Source: Roseovarius lutimaris (lineage in GTDB: Bacteria > Pseudomonadota > Alphaproteobacteria > Rhodobacterales > Rhodobacteraceae). From it: a stretch of DNA of 64,000 bases. Location: the NCBI RefSeq assembly GCF_900115165.1, contig NZ_FOVP01000016.1, positions 1 through 64,000 on the forward strand, read 5' to 3'. A program made the position numbers and the translations under genes. Below the pieces are notes generated by a model. The model worked only from the letters and a program-made list of their open reading frames with translations, ran no database searches and was not told where the DNA came from. This document shows positions 8,249 through 17,751 of the stretch, piece by piece. Position 1 is the first letter of the stretch, and each line of letters opens with the position of its first letter.

Positions 8249-9456
8249 GCCTTTAACAGCGCCTTGAGGTCAACGCTTGCATCGCCGACCTGATCCGGAT
8301 CGGCGGTTTTGCCTGCATCAATCAGCCGCTTGCCGACCATATAGGCGCGCGGATCGTTCATCGCATCAACCGCCAAAAGCTGTGCGCCCTTGAAATACCA
8401 GAACGACACCGCATCCTCGCCTTCGGCGGCGCGGGTGACGATGCGGTCATAGTCGGTGTTGAGCCCGGCAATCTGTAGTTTGACATCATATTGATCCGAC
8501 CAGAACCACGGGCGCGGCACATACTCGATATGCTTGCCGATGATATTGCCCGCCACGCAATCGCCCATATCAATCGCATTGGGCACGCTTTCCAGCCGAA
8601 GGCGCCCGCCCCGGTACGGAAAAGAGGCGCAATCGCCGATTGCCCAGATCGACGGATCGCTGGTGCGCCCCACGGCGTCAACCGCAATCCCGTTGTCGAT
8701 CGCAAGACCTGCGGCCTCGGCAAGGGCCGTGTCGGGGGTGATGCCGACGCCAACAATGACCATATCGACCGCCAATTCGCACCCGTCACTCAGACGCGCG
8801 GCGCTGACCTGACCCGCGCCCAAAAGCCGGTCAAGACCGATGCCCTCGCGGATATCGACGCCGTGGCGCGTATGCAGAGCGCGGAAATAATCCGAGGTTT
8901 CTTTTGCCGCCACACGTTGCAAAATCCGTTCGCCCATTTCAACCAGAACCACCTGCATGCCGCGACTGGCGGCAACCGCCGCCGCCTCAAGCCCGATATA
9001 GCCGCCGCCGACGATCAGCACCTTTGCGCCGGGCAGAAATCCGGGCGCCATAGAATCGACGTCGGCCAACGTGCGCACCACATGCACCCCGCCAAGATCG
9101 CCACCAATCGAGGCAGGCAAGCGCCGGGGAAGCGATCCGGTGGCCAGCACCAGGTCGTCATAGCCAAGCCGCTCCTGCCCGATGATCACCGCTTTGGCTG
9201 CAGGGTCAATGCCGGTCACTTTCTGGCCAAGGCGCAGGTCAATATCGGCCTCGGAATAAAACCGCTCGGGGCGCAGGTAAAGCCGCTCAAGCGCGAGATC
9301 GCCAAGCAGGTATTTCTTGGACAAGGGCGGGCGCTGATAAGGCGGAACGGGTTCGTCGCCGATCAGGGTGATCGCCCCGTCAAAGCCCTCCGCACGCAGC
9401 TTGGCCACCACCGATGCACCGGCCTGACCGGCCCCGATCACGACTATCCCCGGCAT
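8245..9456 (-). CDS. NAD(P)H-dependent FAD oxidoreductase, ferredoxin/rubredoxin reductase type
   Basis: The 403-residue protein has two dinucleotide-binding folds: VVIGAGQAGASVV at the N-terminus for FAD and LIVGGGYIGLEAAAVA near residue 150 for NAD(P)H. It also has the later FAD contact WAIGDCASFP and a reductase C-terminal domain. PPYQRPPLSKKYL is characteristic of the ferredoxin/putidaredoxin reductase group. No ferredoxin or P450 gene lies beside it, so the acceptor is unknown. The ATG at 9456 puts the FAD fold at the N-terminus and has an AAGGGAGAGG site upstream. It is transcribed together with rsmD. Confidence 0.9.
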   Translation of the reverse strand: MPGIVVIGAGQAGASVVAKLRAEGFDGAITLIGDEPVPPYQRPPLSKKYLLGDLALERLYLRPERFYSEADIDLRLGQKVTGIDPAAKAVIIGQERLGYDDLVLATGSLPRRLPASIGGDLGGVHVVRTLADVDSMAPGFLPGAKVLIVGGGYIGLEAAAVAASRGMQVVLVEMGERILQRVAAKETSDYFRALHTRHGVDIREGIGLDRLLGAGQVSAARLSDGCELAVDMVIVGVGITPDTALAEAAGLAIDNGIAVDAVGRTSDPSIWAIGDCASFPYRGGRLRLESVPNAIDMGDCVAGNIIGKHIEYVPRPWFWSDQYDVKLQIAGLNTDYDRIVTRAAEGEDAVSFWYFKGAQLLAVDAMNDPRAYMVGKRLIDAGKTADPDQVGDASVDLKALLKA

Positions 9457-9557
9457 ATGCCCTCTCCCTTGTTCATCTTTATTAATCGTGGTCACTTGCC
9501 TATCACCCACCTATACTTACATCCAACCGAAACATGTCTGATAGGTGAGGAACGACC

Positions 9558-10046
9558 ATGAGTATTTCGAAAGGCGACAAACTTCCCGATGCCACGCTTT
9601 TGCAACTGGGCGCAGACGGCCCGCAAGAGGTCTCGCTTGGCGAGCACACAGCAGGGCGCAAGGTGGTGATCTTTGCGGTGCCCGGCGCCTATACGCCGAC
9701 CTGCCATTCGGCGCATGTGCCAAGCTTTGTACGCACCAAGGCGCAGTTTGACGAAAAAGGTGTGGATGAGATCATCTGCATCAGCGTCAACGACCCCTTC
9801 GTGATGAAATCCTGGGGTGAGGCAACCGGCGCGACGGAGGCCGGGCTTAGCATGTTGTCGGACCCCCACAGCACGTTCACCAAGGCGATCGGCATGGAAT
9901 TCGACGCCCCGCCCGCCGGGCTTTATGGCCGCTCCAGACGTTATGCCATGCTGGTCGAGGACGGCACTGTCACCCTGCTACATGCCGAGGAAAGCCCCGG
10001 CACCTGTGAAGTGAGTGCAGGCGAGGCGCTTTTGGCGGCTATGTAA
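9558..10046 (+). CDS. peroxiredoxin (Prx5 / hybrid type)
   Basis: The 162-residue thiol peroxidase has the peroxidatic motif PGAYTPTCHSAHVPSF, with Cys in the PxxxTxxC signature, and a conserved Arg (YGRSRRY) later on. The TPTCHSAHVP form is that of Prx5-type peroxiredoxins, which reduce H2O2 and alkyl hydroperoxides with thioredoxin or glutaredoxin/glutathione. GTGAGGA precedes the ATG. It is divergent from the flavoprotein gene and followed by its own hairpin terminator, so it appears monocistronic. Confidence 0.95.
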   Translation: MSISKGDKLPDATLLQLGADGPQEVSLGEHTAGRKVVIFAVPGAYTPTCHSAHVPSFVRTKAQFDEKGVDEIICISVNDPFVMKSWGEATGATEAGLSMLSDPHSTFTKAIGMEFDAPPAGLYGRSRRYAMLVEDGTVTLLHAEESPGTCEVSAGEALLAAM

Positions 10047-10072
10047 GTCGCCCGCCGCTTTGAAGCGGTCGG

Positions 10073-10100
10073 AAAAGAGCGGCGCAGGTCGCTCTTTTTT
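10073..10100 (+). terminator. rho-independent terminator after the peroxiredoxin gene
   Basis: AAAAGAGCG and CGCTCTTTT form a nine-base stem with an eight-base loop, ending in a run of six T. It lies 26 bases after the peroxiredoxin stop codon. Confidence 0.85.
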
Positions 10101-10107
10101 GTTGGAA

Positions 10108-10160
10108 TGAGGGGCGCTGCCCCTCACACTCCCCGGGATATTGTCGGCCAGAAGAAGGGT
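10108..10160. repeat. REP-like extragenic element, copy A
   Basis: A short palindrome (GAGGGGC GCT GCCCCTC) is followed by CCCCGGGATATT and GGCCAGAAGAAGG. Related units occur at 36211-36251, 49637-49674 and, on the other strand, 54650-54680, always between genes. The conserved part is a GGGATATTT or GAGTATTT core followed after a few bases by AGAAGAA or AAGATGAA. Confidence 0.6.
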
Positions 10161-10201
10161 GCAAAGGTTTCAAGCCAATCCCCGCGCAGGGGTGAGGCTA
10201 T

Positions 10202-10498
10202 TCATGCGGCAAGGCCGTCCATCTTGCGCGCAAGCTTGAGGTCAAGCGCGCTTAGACCGTCGACATCATGGGTGGTTAAAGTCACCTGCACCTTATTGTA
10301 AACATTAAACCATTCCGGGTGGTGGTTCCATTTCTCGGCCCAGATCGCGGCGCGGGTCATAAAGCCGAAGGCCTCGACGAAATCGCGAAACTTGTAGTCT
10401 TTTGAAATCGCGTCACGCTCTTCGTCCAGTCTCCAGCCGTTTTCAAGCAGCGGTGTCAGCGTGGTTTTGCGGGCGGTTTCGCTTAAATGTTCGCTCAT
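10202..10498 (-). CDS. phhB: pterin-4a-carbinolamine dehydratase
   Basis: This 98-residue protein carries the family signature [20 protein letters not shown], with the active-site His pair. It recycles the 4a-hydroxy-tetrahydropterin made by aromatic amino acid hydroxylases; relatives also act as the coactivator DCoH. No phenylalanine hydroxylase is in the window. Its ATG overlaps the stop of the upstream COG3146 gene (ATGA), so the two are translationally coupled. Length is typical. Confidence 0.93.
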   Translation of the reverse strand: MSEHLSETARKTTLTPLLENGWRLDEERDAISKDYKFRDFVEAFGFMTRAAIWAEKWNHHPEWFNVYNKVQVTLTTHDVDGLSALDLKLARKMDGLAA

Positions 10499-11682
10499 TC
10501 GTGATCCTCCAAATCGGTTTTGCGGAACGGGCCATAGCCGGTGAGTATCTCGATATCCTCGTCCACCGCCGTGCGCTCTGCCTCAAGATAATGCGCGACC
10601 GCTTCGGCGAAACCCTCATCGCGCAGCCAGTGCAGGGAATGGGTGCCCACCGGCAAATATCCGCGCGCCAGCTTGTGTTCGCCCTGTGCGCCAGCCTCTA
10701 CCCGATCAAGCCGCTGTGCAATGGCGAAATCCATGGCTTGGTAATAGCATAGCTCGAAATGCAGGCAGGGATGATCCTCGATGCAGCCCCAGTATCGGCC
10801 ATAAAGTGCCGAGGCGCCGATCAGGTTCATCGCGCCCGCCACCACGCGCCCGCCGCGCCGCGCCAGCACAAGCAGGATATCATCGCGCAGATGCGCCTGC
10901 GCGCGCTCGAAGAACGCCCGCGTGAGATAGGGCGTGCCCCATTTGCGCGCGCCGGTATCCTGATAAAACGCCCAGATCGCATCCCAGTGGTGTGGCTTGA
11001 TCTGATCGCCGGTCAGCCGTTCGATCTCGCCGCCAAAACCCTGCGCGCGGGCGCGTTCCTTGCGGATGGTCTTGCGTTTGCGCGATGACAGATCGGAGAG
11101 GAACGCATCAAAATCGGCGTAGTCGCGATTGATCCAATGATATTGCTGGGTCTTGCGCGCCATAAGGCCCATGGCGACCCCGGCGCGGGCCTCTTCCTCG
11201 GTGCAAAAGGTAAGGTGCAGCGAGGACAGCGCATTGCGCTCGGCGGTCTCGACCGCGCCCTGAACAAGGGCGGCGCGGCCAATATCCTCGAATCCCGGAC
11301 GCACCAAGAGCCGTCGACCGGTGACCGGGGTAAACGGCACGGCAATCTGAAGCTTGGGGTAATAGCGCCCGCCTGCGCGCTCATAGGCGCTGGCCCAGTT
11401 GTGATCGAAAATATACTCACCCTGACTATGGGATTTGAGGTAGAGCGGCGCGCAGGCGATGATTTCCCCGTCGGCCTTGGCGGTCATGTAATGGGGCTGC
11501 CAGCCGCTTCCCACCCCGACCGAGCGGCTGTCTTCCAGCGCCTTGAGGAACCGATAGGTGGTGAAGGGGTCATTCGGGCGTGCGCCGCCCATGGCCTCGG
11601 GACAGGCGCAGGCATCCCAGGCATCCGGCCCGATCTGCGCCAGGGTGTCGTGCAGGCTTATCACTACCTCGCTTTGCGTCAT
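10495..11682 (-). CDS. COG3146-family protein (GNAT/FemAB-like fold), function unknown
   Basis: The 395-residue protein resembles the COG3146 family, often labelled peptidoglycan biosynthesis/recognition protein, with a FemAB-like double acetyltransferase fold. Visible family segments include [15 protein letters not shown] near the start, [19 protein letters not shown] in the middle, and [15 protein letters not shown] near the end. No catalytic motif allows a substrate to be named. The ATG at 11682 is used; an in-frame TTG at 11739 would overlap the preceding gene's stop and is an alternative. It is in line with RidA and glycerophosphodiesterase genes upstream and phhB downstream. Confidence 0.8.
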   Translation of the reverse strand: MTQSEVVISLHDTLAQIGPDAWDACACPEAMGGARPNDPFTTYRFLKALEDSRSVGVGSGWQPHYMTAKADGEIIACAPLYLKSHSQGEYIFDHNWASAYERAGGRYYPKLQIAVPFTPVTGRRLLVRPGFEDIGRAALVQGAVETAERNALSSLHLTFCTEEEARAGVAMGLMARKTQQYHWINRDYADFDAFLSDLSSRKRKTIRKERARAQGFGGEIERLTGDQIKPHHWDAIWAFYQDTGARKWGTPYLTRAFFERAQAHLRDDILLVLARRGGRVVAGAMNLIGASALYGRYWGCIEDHPCLHFELCYYQAMDFAIAQRLDRVEAGAQGEHKLARGYLPVGTHSLHWLRDEGFAEAVAHYLEAERTAVDEDIEILTGYGPFRKTDLEDHE

Positions 11683-11735
11683 TGCCCCCGCCGTTCTCTT
11701 CCCGCCCTCCTTATCTGACCCGCTTTGCGCAGGGA

Positions 11736-12503
11736 TCAAGCGGCGGGCGTGGGAAGATAACCCTCGAATGTGATGTTATCCATTGTTTTGCGCGCCTCGG
11801 CCTCGGCTTTGGGCGAGCGCACGGTCCAACAAAAAAGACCGGCGCCCTCGGCCTTGAGGTCGGCAAGGCGCGGATTGTCGAGATCGTCGATATCATGGCT
11901 GACAAAAACCGATCCGGTCGCGCCATAGTCGGGAATACCCCGAAGTCGCGCGCGGGTCTCGGCGCGCAGCATCGGCCAATCCTCGGCGGTATAGCCACAG
12001 GTAACGATCCCGCGCGGTACATCCCGCGCAAGGCTGGCCATGCGGGCCACCATATGCGGGTTGAACGACATCACCGCGACCGGGCCGGCGTAGCCCGCAA
12101 GACACTGCGCCGTGGCCTGCTCCAGCGTGCCATCGGTCTCGCCCATCTGGCCGTGCTGATCCTTGAGCTCGATCAAAAGCGGGACGCGCCCGGCGACAAG
12201 CGCCAGCACTTCGGCAAGACCCGGAATGCCCTCATCGCCCCCCAAAAGCGGGATTTGCGCAAGCTCGGCGGCATCGCGTTGGCGCACCGGCCCCCTGACG
12301 CCGGTCAACCGCCCAAGATCGTAGTCGTGAAACACCATCGCGCGCCCGTCGCGCGACAGTTGCAGATCAATCTCTATCCCATAGCCCGCCTTGATCGCCG
12401 CACGGATCGCCGCGCGCGAATTCTCGGGCCGCCCATCCGCAACGTCATGCAGCCCGCGATGCGCAAGCGGCGGGCGAAAAAACACCTCTGGCAGGGCCGT
12501 CAT
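11736..12503 (-). CDS. glycerophosphodiester phosphodiesterase family protein
   Basis: This 255-residue TIM-barrel phosphodiesterase has the GDPD motifs AHRG (residues 14-17), ENS, GIEIDLQLSRDG with the metal-binding Glu-x-Asp, and FHDYDLGRLT. A later LIELK supplies the third metal ligand. It has no signal peptide, so it is cytoplasmic, like UgpQ, and would release glycerol-3-phosphate from deacylated phospholipids. Its ATG overlaps the stop of the RidA gene (ATGA). Confidence 0.9.
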   Translation of the reverse strand: MTALPEVFFRPPLAHRGLHDVADGRPENSRAAIRAAIKAGYGIEIDLQLSRDGRAMVFHDYDLGRLTGVRGPVRQRDAAELAQIPLLGGDEGIPGLAEVLALVAGRVPLLIELKDQHGQMGETDGTLEQATAQCLAGYAGPVAVMSFNPHMVARMASLARDVPRGIVTCGYTAEDWPMLRAETRARLRGIPDYGATGSVFVSHDIDDLDNPRLADLKAEGAGLFCWTVRSPKAEAEARKTMDNITFEGYLPTPAA

Positions 12504-12961
12504 CTGATCTGAAACACCCCGTCGATTTCAACCGCCACGCCAAACGGCAAGGACGGCGCCGACACCGCCGCACGCGCATGTTTACCCGCCTCGCCAAGCG
12601 CCTCGCCGATGAAATCGGAGGCGCCGTTGATCACCTGCGGCTGATCGGTGAAATCGGCGGTGGAATTGACAAAACCGGTCAGTTTGACCACCCGCACCAG
12701 CCGATCAAGGTCGCCACCACAGGCCGCCTTGACCTGGGCCAAAAGCGCAATCGCACAGACCCTGGCCGCCGCCGCGCCTGCCGCCGCATCCATATCCTCG
12801 CCAAGCGTGCCGACGATTAGCCCACTGTCATCCTTGGCAATCTGGCCGGAAACATAAAGCATGTCCCCCGCCTGCACATAGGGCACGTAATTGGCCGCAG
12901 GGGCCGGGGCGTCGGGAAGGGTGACCCCCATCTCGGCAAGTTTCGTTTCAAATTGACCCAT
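12500..12961 (-). CDS. RidA/YjgF-family enamine/imine deaminase
   Basis: The 153-residue protein fits the longer RidA subgroup: YVPYVQAGDMLYVSGQIAKD near the N-terminus, then VVKLTGFVNST and a C-terminal SLPFGVAVEIDGVFQ. RidA proteins hydrolyse reactive enamines formed by PLP enzymes. The canonical C-terminal Arg/Glu catalytic pattern of E. coli RidA is only partly conserved, so the substrate may differ. The ATG at 12961 is better placed relative to GGGAG than the GTG two codons upstream. It is the first gene of a run of overlapping minus-strand genes. Confidence 0.9.
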   Translation of the reverse strand: MGQFETKLAEMGVTLPDAPAPAANYVPYVQAGDMLYVSGQIAKDDSGLIVGTLGEDMDAAAGAAAARVCAIALLAQVKAACGGDLDRLVRVVKLTGFVNSTADFTDQPQVINGASDFIGEALGEAGKHARAAVSAPSLPFGVAVEIDGVFQIR

Positions 12962-13055
12962 GTCCACGTCTCCCTTGGTACAGCGTTGCGCAGAAGCTAG
13001 TCGCTGTTATTCGGGAATGAAATCGAAAAACGGTTCCGCGCGCGATCAAATCCGC

Positions 13056-14363
13056 CTAACCGCGAAAGGCTTTGCTCAGATAATCGGTGAAGGGCTTGAG
13101 AAGATAGGCAATCGGGGTGCGATCCTCGGTGCGGATAAACGTCTCGACCGGCATGCCGGGGATCAGGGTCGTGCCTTCTGGCAGGCGGTCCTTTTCACCT
13201 TCGACAAGCACGATTTCGGCGCGGTAATAATTGGCACGCGTCGCCTCGTCCTGAAAGGCATCCGCCGAGATTTGCGTGACGCGCCCGGTCAGTTCGGGCG
13301 TGCGCCGCTGATCGAGCGCGGTGAACCGCAAAGTGACGTCCTGACCAAGGAAAAGCTTGTCCACATGGATCGCATCCACCCTCGCATTGATCACCAGAGC
13401 GCGGTCCTGCGGCACGATGTAAAGCACCGGGTCGGCCGGGCGCAGGACAGAGCGCAGGGCGAAAACACTCATGTCATAGACCACCCCCGCCACCGGCGCG
13501 GTGATCTCCAGCCGACTCATCTGCTCGATCATGGCGCGGCGCTCTTCGCGCAGTTCCAGCTCGCGCAGTTGCAGATCGCGCAGCGTGGTGATCGCCTCTT
13601 CGCGCCGATCCGAACCGAGTTTCAGAATCTGGGTGTCGATCTCGGTGATACGCCCGCCAGCCTGTGCCTTTTGCGCAATGAGATCGCCCACAGACCCGGT
13701 AAGGCGGGCCTGTTCGCGTTGCAGACCAAGCACCCGACCGGCCTGCGCCAGCCCACGATCAAACAGCGATTGCTGGTCGCGCAGCTCTTGTTCAATCAAC
13801 TCGAGCTGGCGGGCTAGCGCCACCTGCTGGGCCTCGATGCCCTCGATCTGATTGGTGATCTGACCGCGCCGCTTTTCCAGCTGGTCAATCTCGGCGGCAT
13901 TGGTTTCCTCGCGCGCGCGGAACAGGTTTTCCTGCCCAGCCATAAGGTTGGCCGCATCAGGCATATGCGCAGCCAGTTCCATCAGAAGCGGATCAAACTC
14001 AATATCGCGGCGCCCGTCACGCTCGGCCTCAAGCCGACCGCGCCGAGCCATCAACTCCGCCAGCTGGTTTTCGTTGATTGACAGGGTGGATTGCAATAGC
14101 GTCGCGTCAAGCCGCAACAGAACCTGCCCTTCGGTCACAGAATCGCCTTCCTGCACGTAGATTTCGGCGACAACACCACCATCAGGGTGCTGCACAACCT
14201 GTCGGTTCTGATCCACCTCGATGCGCCCACTGGCGATGATCGCGCCGGAAATCTGGGTCAAACCGGCCCATGTGCCAAAGCCCCCGACCAGCAGAACCAG
14301 CCCCAGAAGCCCGATAATGACCGGCATGCGTGCCGACCATGCAGCATCAGATGGCGCGCTCAT
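13056..14363 (-). CDS. type I secretion membrane fusion protein (HlyD/PrtE family)
   Basis: The 435-residue adaptor has one N-terminal membrane helix (about residues 14-35), a periplasmic lipoyl/barrel part (QHPDGGVVAEIYVQEGDSV), a long coiled coil (about 95-285, rich in Glu, Gln, Leu) and a C-terminal beta domain with LIPGMPVETFIRTEDRTP, the HlyD signature region. It bridges the inner-membrane ABC exporter to an outer-membrane TolC channel. Its start overlaps the stop of the ABC gene (ATGA). No TolC gene or RTX substrate is adjacent. Confidence 0.93.
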   Translation of the reverse strand: MSAPSDAAWSARMPVIIGLLGLVLLVGGFGTWAGLTQISGAIIASGRIEVDQNRQVVQHPDGGVVAEIYVQEGDSVTEGQVLLRLDATLLQSTLSINENQLAELMARRGRLEAERDGRRDIEFDPLLMELAAHMPDAANLMAGQENLFRAREETNAAEIDQLEKRRGQITNQIEGIEAQQVALARQLELIEQELRDQQSLFDRGLAQAGRVLGLQREQARLTGSVGDLIAQKAQAGGRITEIDTQILKLGSDRREEAITTLRDLQLRELELREERRAMIEQMSRLEITAPVAGVVYDMSVFALRSVLRPADPVLYIVPQDRALVINARVDAIHVDKLFLGQDVTLRFTALDQRRTPELTGRVTQISADAFQDEATRANYYRAEIVLVEGEKDRLPEGTTLIPGMPVETFIRTEDRTPIAYLLKPFTDYLSKAFRG

Positions 14364-16105
14364 TGCAGGCCTCCCTTGGTGGTGGCGGCGGCCAGGTCCT
14401 TATGGTTTTGCAGAACCTCCTGTAGCACCTTGTCGCGTGGCCCAAAGGCCCGCGCCGCGCCGTTGTCCAGCATCAGCAGGAAATCGCATTCCTTGATGAC
14501 CGCCGGGCGGTGCGCCACGATAACCACGGCCTTGCCGTCGGCCTTGAAGCTGCGAATCGCGGAGTTCACGGCCTCGCTGCCTTCGTTGTCCAGATTTGAA
14601 TTGGGTTCATCCAGAACAAGGATGACAGGGTCGCCATACATAGCGCGTGCCAGACCGATGCGCTGAACCTGCCCGCCGGACAGACGCCCGCCATTGGCGC
14701 TTACCTTCGTGTCATAGCCATCGGGCAGCTTCAGGATCATGTCATGCGCATCGGCCTTTTTGGCCGCCTCAACCACTTTGGCCGCATCGGGTTCTTGCGA
14801 AAGACGCGCGATGTTCTCGGCGATCGTCCCTTCGAAGAGCTGTACGCGCTGCGGCAGATATCCAATATGTCGCCCAAGCACCGCCGGATCGTATTGATCA
14901 AGCGATGCGCCATCGAGCCGGATTTTACCCCCGGCCGGGCGCCAGACGCCGGTAATGGCGCGCGCCAAAGTCGATTTGCCGGCCCCCGAGGTGCCGATCA
15001 CGCCAAGCGCCTGCCCCGGCTCTATCTTGAAGGTGATTGATTTGAGGGCCGCCTGGCTCTCGCCGGGCGCCACCACGGTGACCTGTTGCATCTCCAGGAT
15101 GGCGCGCGGATCGGGCAAGGCGGTGCGCGGCTGTTCCGGCGGCACGGCGCCAAGCAATTCCGCCAGGCTGTCCCAGCCTTTGGCCGCACGTTGAACCAAT
15201 GCCCATTGTCCGAGCGCCTGTTCAATCGGCGCCAAGGCCCGCCCCAGCAGGATAGAGCCCGCGATCATCCCACCGGGAGTCATCTCGCCCCTAAGCACAA
15301 GGTATGCGCCAAGGCCAAGCATCGCCGATTGCAGCAACAGGCGAAAGGCCTTGGTGGAAGTGATGAAGCTGCCGCCTATATCGGCCGAGCGGACTTGCTC
15401 GACCAGCGCGACTTTACGCGCCTCCTGCCAGCGATCAAAAGCGGCATCGCGCATCCCCATGGCCTGAACCATCTCGGCTTCACTGCGCAATTTCTCGGAG
15501 GTCGATTCGGCCTTGACGCTGGCGCTATTGGCGCGGCCAACAGGGTGACGTGTGACGAGCTGATTGATCGCGGCGACACACACAAGAACAAGCCCGCCAA
15601 TTAGCGAAAGCACACCCAGCCAAGGGTGAAAGACCCAAATCGCGGCAAAGAAGAACGGTGCCCAAGGGATGTCGAAAATCGACAGCAAGACCGGCGACGT
15701 CATCAGCCGCTGCACCGCTTCCAGATCGCGCAGACCGGTGGCGGTCGTGGCATCCGGCGCGACAGCAGACTTGCGAATCACCGCGTCAAACACCCGGCGG
15801 TCGAGACGGGCCTGAAAGCGGGCCCCGACACGTCCCATGATCCGCCCGCGGGCATAATCCAGAAGCGCCATCATACCGTAGAGAAACAGCACAAGCACCG
15901 ATAGCGCGATCAATGTCTCGACAGAGCCGCTTCCAAGTACCCGATCATAGACCTGAAGCATATAAATCGGGCCGGTCAGCATCAGGAGGTTTGCAAAAAA
16001 ACTGAAAACACCGACGAACCAGTACAGACCACGGCTTTCACGGCGCGCAGCGCGCAATTCTTCGCGTCCCGCCTCAAGTTTTCGCTTATCCAGTCGCATG
16101 CTCAT
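14360..16105 (-). CDS. type I secretion ABC exporter (PrtD/AprD family)
   Basis: This 581-residue half-transporter has a transmembrane domain (about residues 30-300) and an ATPase domain with Walker A GTSGAGKSTLARAI, signature LSGGQVQRIGLARA, Walker B VILVLDEPNSNLD and a switch His in VAHRP. There is no N-terminal C39 peptidase, consistent with export of proteins carrying a C-terminal signal. An internal ATG three codons in is an equally possible start, since the ribosome binding site is weak. It forms an operon with the HlyD-family adaptor. The cargo is not encoded in the window. Confidence 0.93.
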   Translation of the reverse strand: MSMRLDKRKLEAGREELRAARRESRGLYWFVGVFSFFANLLMLTGPIYMLQVYDRVLGSGSVETLIALSVLVLFLYGMMALLDYARGRIMGRVGARFQARLDRRVFDAVIRKSAVAPDATTATGLRDLEAVQRLMTSPVLLSIFDIPWAPFFFAAIWVFHPWLGVLSLIGGLVLVCVAAINQLVTRHPVGRANSASVKAESTSEKLRSEAEMVQAMGMRDAAFDRWQEARKVALVEQVRSADIGGSFITSTKAFRLLLQSAMLGLGAYLVLRGEMTPGGMIAGSILLGRALAPIEQALGQWALVQRAAKGWDSLAELLGAVPPEQPRTALPDPRAILEMQQVTVVAPGESQAALKSITFKIEPGQALGVIGTSGAGKSTLARAITGVWRPAGGKIRLDGASLDQYDPAVLGRHIGYLPQRVQLFEGTIAENIARLSQEPDAAKVVEAAKKADAHDMILKLPDGYDTKVSANGGRLSGGQVQRIGLARAMYGDPVILVLDEPNSNLDNEGSEAVNSAIRSFKADGKAVVIVAHRPAVIKECDFLLMLDNGAARAFGPRDKVLQEVLQNHKDLAAATTKGGLQ

Positions 16106-16303
16106 CCCGTATGCTATACCTTACGTCTTGCAAAGAAGCGGTTTAAATGAGTAAAGCCAATGTCACCATTCTGCCACAGCATTGTGAACAAGCCGCAAAC
16201 GATACTGGGTTTGCTCGCCCGATCATATATGTAACCTTTTGATTCCCTGAATTTCCGGATATTTCCATTGCTGCCCTCAAACTTAAAACTGCTGTCCTCA
16301 CCG

Positions 16304-17101
16304 ATGCGCCGTGTGGCCGCCCTCACGGGCCTGATTCTGCTTGCGGCCTGCGCCAAGCCTGACCCGTCGCGCGACACCCAAAAGCCGTTCGATCCCTATG
16401 AGGGTCAGAACCGCGAGATTCACCAGTTCAACCGTGGTTTTGACCGCGCGTTGGTGCGCCCGGTGGCCAAGGGCTACACAGATGTAGTGCCCGACGACAT
16501 CGAGAACGCTATTGTGCGGTTTGCCGTCAATCTGTCGCTGCCCAGTGACGTCGTCAACAACGTGCTTCAGCTCAACATGCGTGGCGCCATTCAGGACACC
16601 GCGCGCTTTGTCGTGAACACCACTGTCGGCCTTGGCGGGCTCTTTGATCCGGCCAGCGAAATGGGCATGCCCGCAGGCACGAACACCGATTTCGGCCAAA
16701 CCCTGCATGTCTGGGGCGCACGCGAAGGCGCCTATGTCGAATTGCCGATTCTCGGACCCTCGACAGAGCGTGATACCTGGGGCATGGCCGTGGATCTATT
16801 CACCAACCCGCTCACCTATGTGCTGGATTCACCCGAGAGCTTTGCCGGCACCGCCGCAGGCGTCTCCGCCGGTCTGAGCAAACGCGAAAAATTCGGCGAT
16901 ACGATCGATTCAATTCTCTATGAGAGCGCAGACAGTTACGCACAGTCACGATCACTTTATCTACAAAATCGCCGCTTTGAACTGGGCGGAACAGAGAGCA
17001 ATACCTATATCGACCCCTATGGTGCGCCTGCCCTGTCCGGGACTGACCCTTACGGCGCACCCACCACGTCCGGCTCGTTGGAGGACCCCTATGACCAGTA
17101 A
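16304..17101 (+). CDS. mlaA: MlaA (VacJ) outer-membrane lipid-asymmetry lipoprotein
   Basis: The protein starts MRRVAALTGLILLAAC, a lipoprotein signal with its lipobox Cys. The body has the MlaA features YEGQNREIHQFNRGFDRALV, NNVLQLN, GGLFDPA and FGQTLHVWG. MlaA removes misplaced phospholipids from the outer leaflet of the outer membrane and passes them to periplasmic MlaC. The ATG at 16304 is chosen because it gives a proper lipoprotein signal; an in-frame TTG at 16268 only adds residues. The C-terminus carries a Gly/Pro/Thr-rich tail (DPYGAP repeated). It overlaps mlaC by 11 bases. Confidence 0.93.
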   Translation: MRRVAALTGLILLAACAKPDPSRDTQKPFDPYEGQNREIHQFNRGFDRALVRPVAKGYTDVVPDDIENAIVRFAVNLSLPSDVVNNVLQLNMRGAIQDTARFVVNTTVGLGGLFDPASEMGMPAGTNTDFGQTLHVWGAREGAYVELPILGPSTERDTWGMAVDLFTNPLTYVLDSPESFAGTAAGVSAGLSKREKFGDTIDSILYESADSYAQSRSLYLQNRRFELGGTESNTYIDPYGAPALSGTDPYGAPTTSGSLEDPYDQ

Positions 17102-17696
17102 CCTATCTCGTCGCCATTTTGTCGCCACAGGTCTCGCCTTTGGCGGGCTTGCCGCATTGCCGTCCGGCGTTCTGGCGCTTACCGATGCGCGGGCGCGCTC
17201 ACTCGTTGACGCGATCGTGTCGGATATCAACCGGGTGATCGCGTCGGGCAAATCGGTGTCCAGCATGATCAAGGATTTCGAGCGTATTTTTACGCGCTAC
17301 GCCGATGTGAACATCATCGCCCGTTCGACCCTTGGGGCCGATGCCAACCGGATTTCAAGCAGCCAGATGGCCGCCTTTACCGAGGCGTTTCGGGGCTATA
17401 TCGCGCGCAAATACGGCAAACGCTTCAACGAGTTTGTCGGCGGTCGCATCGAAGTGAATTCGGTCAAGGAGGTGAAATCCTGGCATGAGGTGAAATCGAC
17501 CGCCTATCTGCGCGGCGAATCGCCCTTCGAGGTCAGCTTTCTGATCTCTGACCGCTCGGGCCAGGACCGGTTTTTTGACATGATCATCGAAGGTATCAGC
17601 CTGCGCCTGAGTGAACGCACCGAAGTGGGCGCGATGCTGGACCGTCGCAATGGCGATATCAATGCGATGATCGCCGACCTCAAAAAGGCAGGTTGA
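17091..17696 (+). CDS. mlaC: MlaC periplasmic phospholipid-binding protein
   Basis: The 201-residue protein has a twin-arginine-like N-terminus (SRRHFVATGLAFGGLAALP) as signal peptide and an MlaC/Ttg2D domain (SSMIKDFERIFTRYADVNIIAR, AYLRGESPFEVSFLISD). MlaC shuttles phospholipid between MlaA and the inner-membrane MlaFEDB complex, which is not in this window. The start is fixed by GGAGG seven bases upstream, inside the end of mlaA. The longer open frame that covers mlaA's 3' half is a frame shadow. A Tat rather than Sec signal is notable but not unusual in alphaproteobacteria. Confidence 0.93.
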   Translation: MTSNLSRRHFVATGLAFGGLAALPSGVLALTDARARSLVDAIVSDINRVIASGKSVSSMIKDFERIFTRYADVNIIARSTLGADANRISSSQMAAFTEAFRGYIARKYGKRFNEFVGGRIEVNSVKEVKSWHEVKSTAYLRGESPFEVSFLISDRSGQDRFFDMIIEGISLRLSERTEVGAMLDRRNGDINAMIADLKKAG

Positions 17697-17724
17697 TCCC
17701 CGATCGGCCCCTCTGATTTTGTTG

Positions 17725-17751
17725 AACGGCGCCCCCTTCGGGCGCCGTTTT
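17725..17751 (+). terminator. terminator between convergent mlaC and the PBP1A gene
   Basis: AACGGCGCCC and GGGCGCCGTT form a strong stem around a short loop, followed by TTTTC. The symmetry also gives an A-run on the other side, so it may serve both converging genes. Confidence 0.8.

Noticed and set aside
16114-16377. 87-codon frame antisense to the start of mlaA
   Set aside because: No motif or ribosome binding site is visible, and it overlaps the mlaA signal peptide region.
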